64,000 nt of DNA from Actinorhabdospora filicis. Its GTDB lineage: Bacteria; Actinomycetota; Actinomycetes; Mycobacteriales; Micromonosporaceae. The stretch lies in assembly GCF_030269765.1 (NCBI RefSeq), contig NZ_BSTX01000002.1, positions 527,281 through 591,280 on the forward strand. The letters are read 5' to 3'. Positions 60,067 through 64,000 of this stretch are shown piece after piece (the first letter of the stretch is position 1; the number at the start of each line of letters is the position of its first letter). The position numbers were made by a program, and so were the translations under genes. The notes under the pieces are model-generated. The model was given only the letters and a program-made list of their open reading frames with translations. It searched no databases and was not told the DNA's origin.

Positions 60067-60929
60067 CACCGGACGACGTGCTCGCCACCGCGTGCCAGGA
60101 CGTGGGTCTCGAGGCAGCTCGCACCGAGCTCATCCGCGCCGGCGAAAACACGATCTACCGGCTACCTGGAGGGATCGTCGCCCGGGTGACCCGCGCTGGG
60201 CAGGTCGCCATCGCCCACCGCGAGGTGGCCGTCGCCGGCTGGCTGGCCGCCTCCGGCGTCCCTGCCGTCCGCCCGGCCGATCTGCCCGTCTCCATCGTCG
60301 GCGAGCACGCCGTGACATGGTGGCAAGACCTCGGCCCGCACGCCCGCGGCGACCTCAACGACCTCGCCGACCTACTGCGCCGACTCCACGCCCTCCCGAT
60401 CCCAGCGGACCTCGACCTGCCGCCGCTGGCGCCATTCACCCGCCTCCTAGACCGGATCGAAGCCGCCGAGCTCCTACCTGAGGACGGCCGGGCGTGGCTC
60501 CTCGACCGCGCCGCCGAACTCCGCGAGGCGTACCAGGCCCTCCCAGACGGGCTCGCAGCCTGCGTGGTCCATGGAGACGCGTGGCGCGGCAACGTCGCGG
60601 TCACGACGGAGGGTCCGGTCCTGCTGGACCTGGAGCGGACCACCGTAGGCCCACCGGAGTGGGACCTGGCGAGCGTAGGGGTCTCGCACACGACGTCCGG
60701 ACTCCTCTCACACACCGAGTGGACGGCGTTCTGCGAGGCGTACGGGCACGACGTCCTGGACTGGCCGGGCTACCCGGTTCTGGCCGGAATCCGCGAACTG
60801 AGGAGGACCACCTTCGCGTGGCAGGCCGCGTCGAGCGGTCCGGAGGCACTCGCCGAAGCGCGGCTGCGGCTGGAGTGCCTACAGGGCAGGCACGGGCCGC
60901 GACCGTGGCCGTGGGCGTCGCTGGGGTAG
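60063..60929 (+). CDS. Phosphotransferase (APH fold), partner of the XRE/TPR regulator
   Basis: 288 residues, GTG 60063 overlapping the preceding stop (GTGA). Brenner motif HGDAWRGN (170-177) with the normal catalytic Asp172, and the metal motif LLDLERT. N-terminal Gly-rich region with ENTIYRLPGGIVARVTRAG. This XRE/TPR-phosphotransferase pair occurs in many actinomycetes; the substrate is unknown. Confidence 0.88.
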   Translation: MTPDDVLATACQDVGLEAARTELIRAGENTIYRLPGGIVARVTRAGQVAIAHREVAVAGWLAASGVPAVRPADLPVSIVGEHAVTWWQDLGPHARGDLNDLADLLRRLHALPIPADLDLPPLAPFTRLLDRIEAAELLPEDGRAWLLDRAAELREAYQALPDGLAACVVHGDAWRGNVAVTTEGPVLLDLERTTVGPPEWDLASVGVSHTTSGLLSHTEWTAFCEAYGHDVLDWPGYPVLAGIRELRRTTFAWQAASSGPEALAEARLRLECLQGRHGPRPWPWASLG

Positions 60930-61109
60930 AGGGGCTGTGCACAGTGTCAAATCGAGAAGATCTTCTGGGTGAGTGACTCCGGTATACCGGAACCCGGTTG
61001 GGTGGCGTGCGGTTGAACTCGGTAAGCGTTGGTTTATTCGCCTCGCCTGTCAACTCGAACGGCCCCGGGGACTGTCACACCGGGGTAGCCGTGGATCTGG
61101 AGGGTTTTT

Positions 61110-64000
61110 GGGTGACCCCCACGTCCGTGGAGAGCGGCACATCTGGGCCAGGCGCCGGTAGTGGCGGAACGGGTGACCCCCACGTCCGTGGGGAGCGGCT
61201 GTGCGGGGACCGTTCCGACACCGTGGCGGCCGGGTGACCCCCACGTCCGTGGGGAGCGGGTCGCCGGGGTCGGCCAGGTGGTAGCCGTCGTCGGGTGACC
61301 CCCACGTGCGTGGGGAGCGGCCGGCGCCTGGTGGGGATGGGACTGCCCTCAGCGGGTGACCCCCACGTCCGTGGGGAGCGGGTTCCCGCCGGGGTCGATG
61401 CCCTGCGCAAGGCCGGGTGACCCCCACGTCCGTGGGGAGCGGTCGAGCTGGGCCTGGTCCTGGCCGGGGTCCTGCGGGTGACCCCCACGTCCGTGGGGAG
61501 CGGTCATCGACACCGCCAAGTTCGACTCTCCGTACCGGGTGACCCCGCGTCCGTGGGGAGCGGACGCGGCCACCGCCTCGCCCAGTTCCGGCTCGCGGGT
61601 GACCCCGACGTCCGTGGGGAGCGGCGGCGATGCCCAGGTACACACCCCCCGAATACCGGGTGACCCCCACGTCCGTGGGGAGCGGACGGACGGCACCCGG
61701 CCGGGTCGAGCCCTTGTCGGGTGACCCCCACGTCCGTGGGGAGCGGCCCCGGGAGGGTGGGAGCGCACCGGCCACTCCCGGGTGACCCCCACGTCCGTGG
61801 GGAGCGGCGCCGGATGGTCCGTGTGCGGCACACGGTGGCCGGGTGACCCCCACGTCCGTGGGGAGCGGGACGCGGCCAGGGCCGCGGCGTACTCGGGGGA
61901 CGGGTGAGCCCCACGTCCGTGGGGAGCGGGCGTCGATGTCGAACTGCACGATGGCGCCGGCCGGGTGACCCCCACGTCCGTGGGGAGCGGCCGCCACCGG
62001 CCTCCACCGCGTCCGTCCCGGCCGGGTGACCCCCACGTCCGTGGGGAGCGGACGGCCGGACAGCCCCTCAAGGTCGCGGAGCGCGGGTGACCCCCACGTC
62101 CGTGGGGAGCGGTGGACGTCGGTGGGGGTGGGCGTGGGGGTCGGCGGGTGACCCCCACGTCCGTGGGGAGCGGCAGCGATGGGGGTCCCAGCAGGAAGGC
62201 GCAGCCGGGTGACCCCCACGTCCGTGGGGAGCGGGCGTGCGCGGCGATCGGGGCGAGCCTGGGCAACGGGTGACCCCCACGTCCGTGGGGAGCGGGCCAC
62301 CTCGACCAAGTGCCGAGCCCGGCGCGGCGGGTGACCCCCACGTCCGTGGGGAGCGGGCGGATGGCCGCGGGCTCAAGCCGCCGGGCCGCGGGTGACCCCC
62401 ACGTCCGTGGGGAGCGGGCGGCCTCGCGGGTTCCGGCGCCGGTCGGCGCCGGGTGACCCCCACGTCCGTGGGGAGCGGCGGCCGCACGGCGTCCGCGTGC
62501 TCTCCTCGTCCGGGTGACCCCCACGTCCGTGGGGAGCGGCCGTTGATGAGCGCGGCTTTCATCGGCCTGCGCGGGTGACCCCCACGTCCGTGGGGAGCGG
62601 TCGGTGAGCACGTAGTCCACCGAGCCGTAGAGCGGGTGACCCCCACGTCCGTGGGGAGCGGGGCGAGAGCCTGATCAGCCACCATCCCGCCCGCGGGTGA
62701 CCCCCACGTCCGTGGGGAGCGGCCATCCCGGCAAGTTCACTCTCTGTAACTAGCCGGGTGACCCCCACGTCCGTGGGGAGCGGCGGCCGCGGGTCAACTC
62801 GACGTAGGCGGCGTTCGGGTGACCCCCACGTCCGTGGGGAGCGGACGGGTATGTGATGGGCGCGCTGTCAAAGAATCGGGTGACCCCCACGTCCGTGGGG
62901 AGCGGTTCTTCGCCGCGACCTGCTCAGCCGCGATCGCCGGGTGACCCCCACGTCCGTGGGGAGCGGTCTCCGACATCGAGCGCCTCGCCGAACTGCCCCG
63001 GGTGACCCCCACGTCCGTGGGGAGCGGCACACCATGCCGGAGACACCGTCGATCGTGAACGGGTGACCCCCACGTCCGTGGGGAGCGGCGCTGCGGGCGC
63101 CCAACTGGCACCCGTGTGGGCGGGTGACCCCCACGTCCGTGGGGAGCGGTAGACGGAGGCGAAACCGGCGGCGGTTAGGGTCGGGTGACCCCCACGTCCG
63201 TGGGGAGCGGGTTGGCGAAGCGGTCACGCACGGTCTGCGGGTCGGGTGACCCCCACGTCCGTGGGGAGCGGAACGGCCTCGGACAGACCACCTACACCCC
63301 CCACGGGTGACCCCCACGTCCGTGGGGAGCGGGCGGGCGGTGGGGGGGAGGTTCATGTCGTGTCCGGGTGACCCCCACGTCCGTGGGGAGCGGGAGCGCT
63401 GGGTCCGGCCGCACCTCACCAAGTCCGGGTGACCCCCACGTCCGTGGGGAGCGGTCCTCAGCCTCGTACCAGTACAAGGCGAGTTCCGGGTGACCCCCAC
63501 GTCCGTGGGGAGCGGGGGCCCAAGGAGCGTCACTCATCCGTGCTCTCCGGGTGACCCCCACGTCCGTGGGGAGCGGCGAAGGAAGACCGGGACCAATGGC
63601 GCGCGATCCGGGTGACCCCCACGTCCGTGGGGAGCGGGTTGTCGAGTTCAGCGGCGGTGGCCAGACATGCGGGTGACCCCCACGTCCGTGGGGAGCGGGA
63701 GCAGGTCATGTCCGCCGATGAGGAGGACCGCGGGTGACCCCCACGTCCGTGGGGAGCGGGGCATGTCAACCCGACGCCGTTGCGCCGTGCGCGGGTGACC
63801 CCCACGTCCGTGGGGAGCGGTCGCTGCTCAGGTCGCATCCAACCATGGATGGCGGGTGACCCCCACGTCCGTGGGGAGCGGGATACCTCAGGCGATGGCA
63901 CACACTGGAGCCACGGGTGACCCCCACGTCCGTGGGGAGCGGCTCGGCCGCCGCTGGCCGGGCGCCAGGAACAACGGGTGACCCCCACGTCCGTGGGGGG
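61110..64000. CRISPR. Type I-E-like CRISPR array, 48 repeats visible, continues past the window
   Basis: 28-base repeat beginning GGGTGACCCC and ending GGGGAGCGG, with a CCCCACG/CGTGGGG stem, at 61-base period; 47 spacers (mostly 33 bases, one 34, one 32). The last repeat is cut by the window end. Variant repeats occur at 61110 (GGAGAGCGG), 61293 (CGTGCG), 61537 (one base shorter), 61597, and 61902 (GTGAGCC), all near the left end. The reverse complement begins CCGCTCCCC, in the sense of actinobacterial type I-E crRNA repeats, so transcription is probably leftward from a leader beyond base 64000. No cas gene is in the window. Confidence 0.97.

Noticed and set aside
61110..64000. Long minus-strand reading frames with PHGRGGHP / SPRTWGSP repeats
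   Set aside because: They are translations of the CRISPR repeat in three frames; the spacing equals the array period and there are no gene signals.
1..64000. tRNA or rRNA genes, integrase or attachment site
   Set aside because: Looked for, none seen; the element's insertion ends cannot be placed from this window.

Overview
The window is very GC-rich DNA with strong third-position G/C bias, GTG starts and overlapping minus-strand operons. The gene content is that of a high-GC actinomycete: RHS toxins with LamG partners, a SARP/BTAD regulator, DUF4192, an XRE/TPR regulator beside a phosphotransferase, and an SCP1.201-type deaminase. I would guess Streptosporangiales or a relative, but no rRNA or marker gene is present to settle it.

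Layout. (1) 1-7.3 kb: end of an FG-GAP protein, a 2139-residue exported RHS polymorphic toxin and a small membrane protein that is its likely immunity partner. (2) 7.3-16.3 kb: ordinary chromosome-like genes: FAD monooxygenase and DHA2 exporter divergent from a MarR regulator, aldo/keto reductase, a small secreted protein, SpoU/TrmH methyltransferase, HAD phosphatase, and a metallo-beta-lactamase-fold hydrolase divergent from a LysR regulator. (3) 16.5-17.4 kb: remnant of a third RHS-type locus, a truncated secreted protein plus an orphan immunity-like gene. (4) 17.8-24.2 kb and 36.8-54.4 kb, all on the minus strand: two halves of what looks like one conjugative or integrative element. They carry a DNA methyltransferase, a membrane-anchored LysM-SARP regulator, MoxR ATPase plus VWA/HExxH protein, DUF4192 genes, a WXG-like/YbaB-like pair, a replication-relaxation protein and a type IV secretion set (coupling protein, VirB4, PrgI, VirB6-like, VirB2-like pilin, sigma-like regulator). 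(5) 24.5-36.6 kb, plus-strand cargo between the halves: a HerA-type ATPase fragment, a LamG protein, a second RHS toxin with a nuclease-like tip, its likely immunity gene, gene fragments and a VanZ-like protein. (6) 54.6-60.9 kb: cupin, two phosphotransferases, an XRE/TPR regulator, and a five-gene overlapping operon ending in a DddA/SCP1.201-like deaminase toxin and an Imm1-like immunity gene. (7) 61.1-64 kb: a type I-E-like CRISPR array with 48 repeats visible, running off the window. The cas genes are not in the window.

Main hypotheses. GGCACA boxes repeated at 10-11 bp occur in four intergenic regions of the minus-strand element and on both sides of the RHS cargo. This is the spacing bound by SARP regulators, and the element encodes an unusual SARP tethered to the membrane by a LysM ectodomain, which suggests an envelope-sensing transfer regulon. 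A two-repeat, one-spacer relic of the same CRISPR family lies 4.7 kb from the main array, beside the deaminase toxin-immunity pair. Three RHS-type loci at different stages of completeness suggest repeated toxin-tip exchange.
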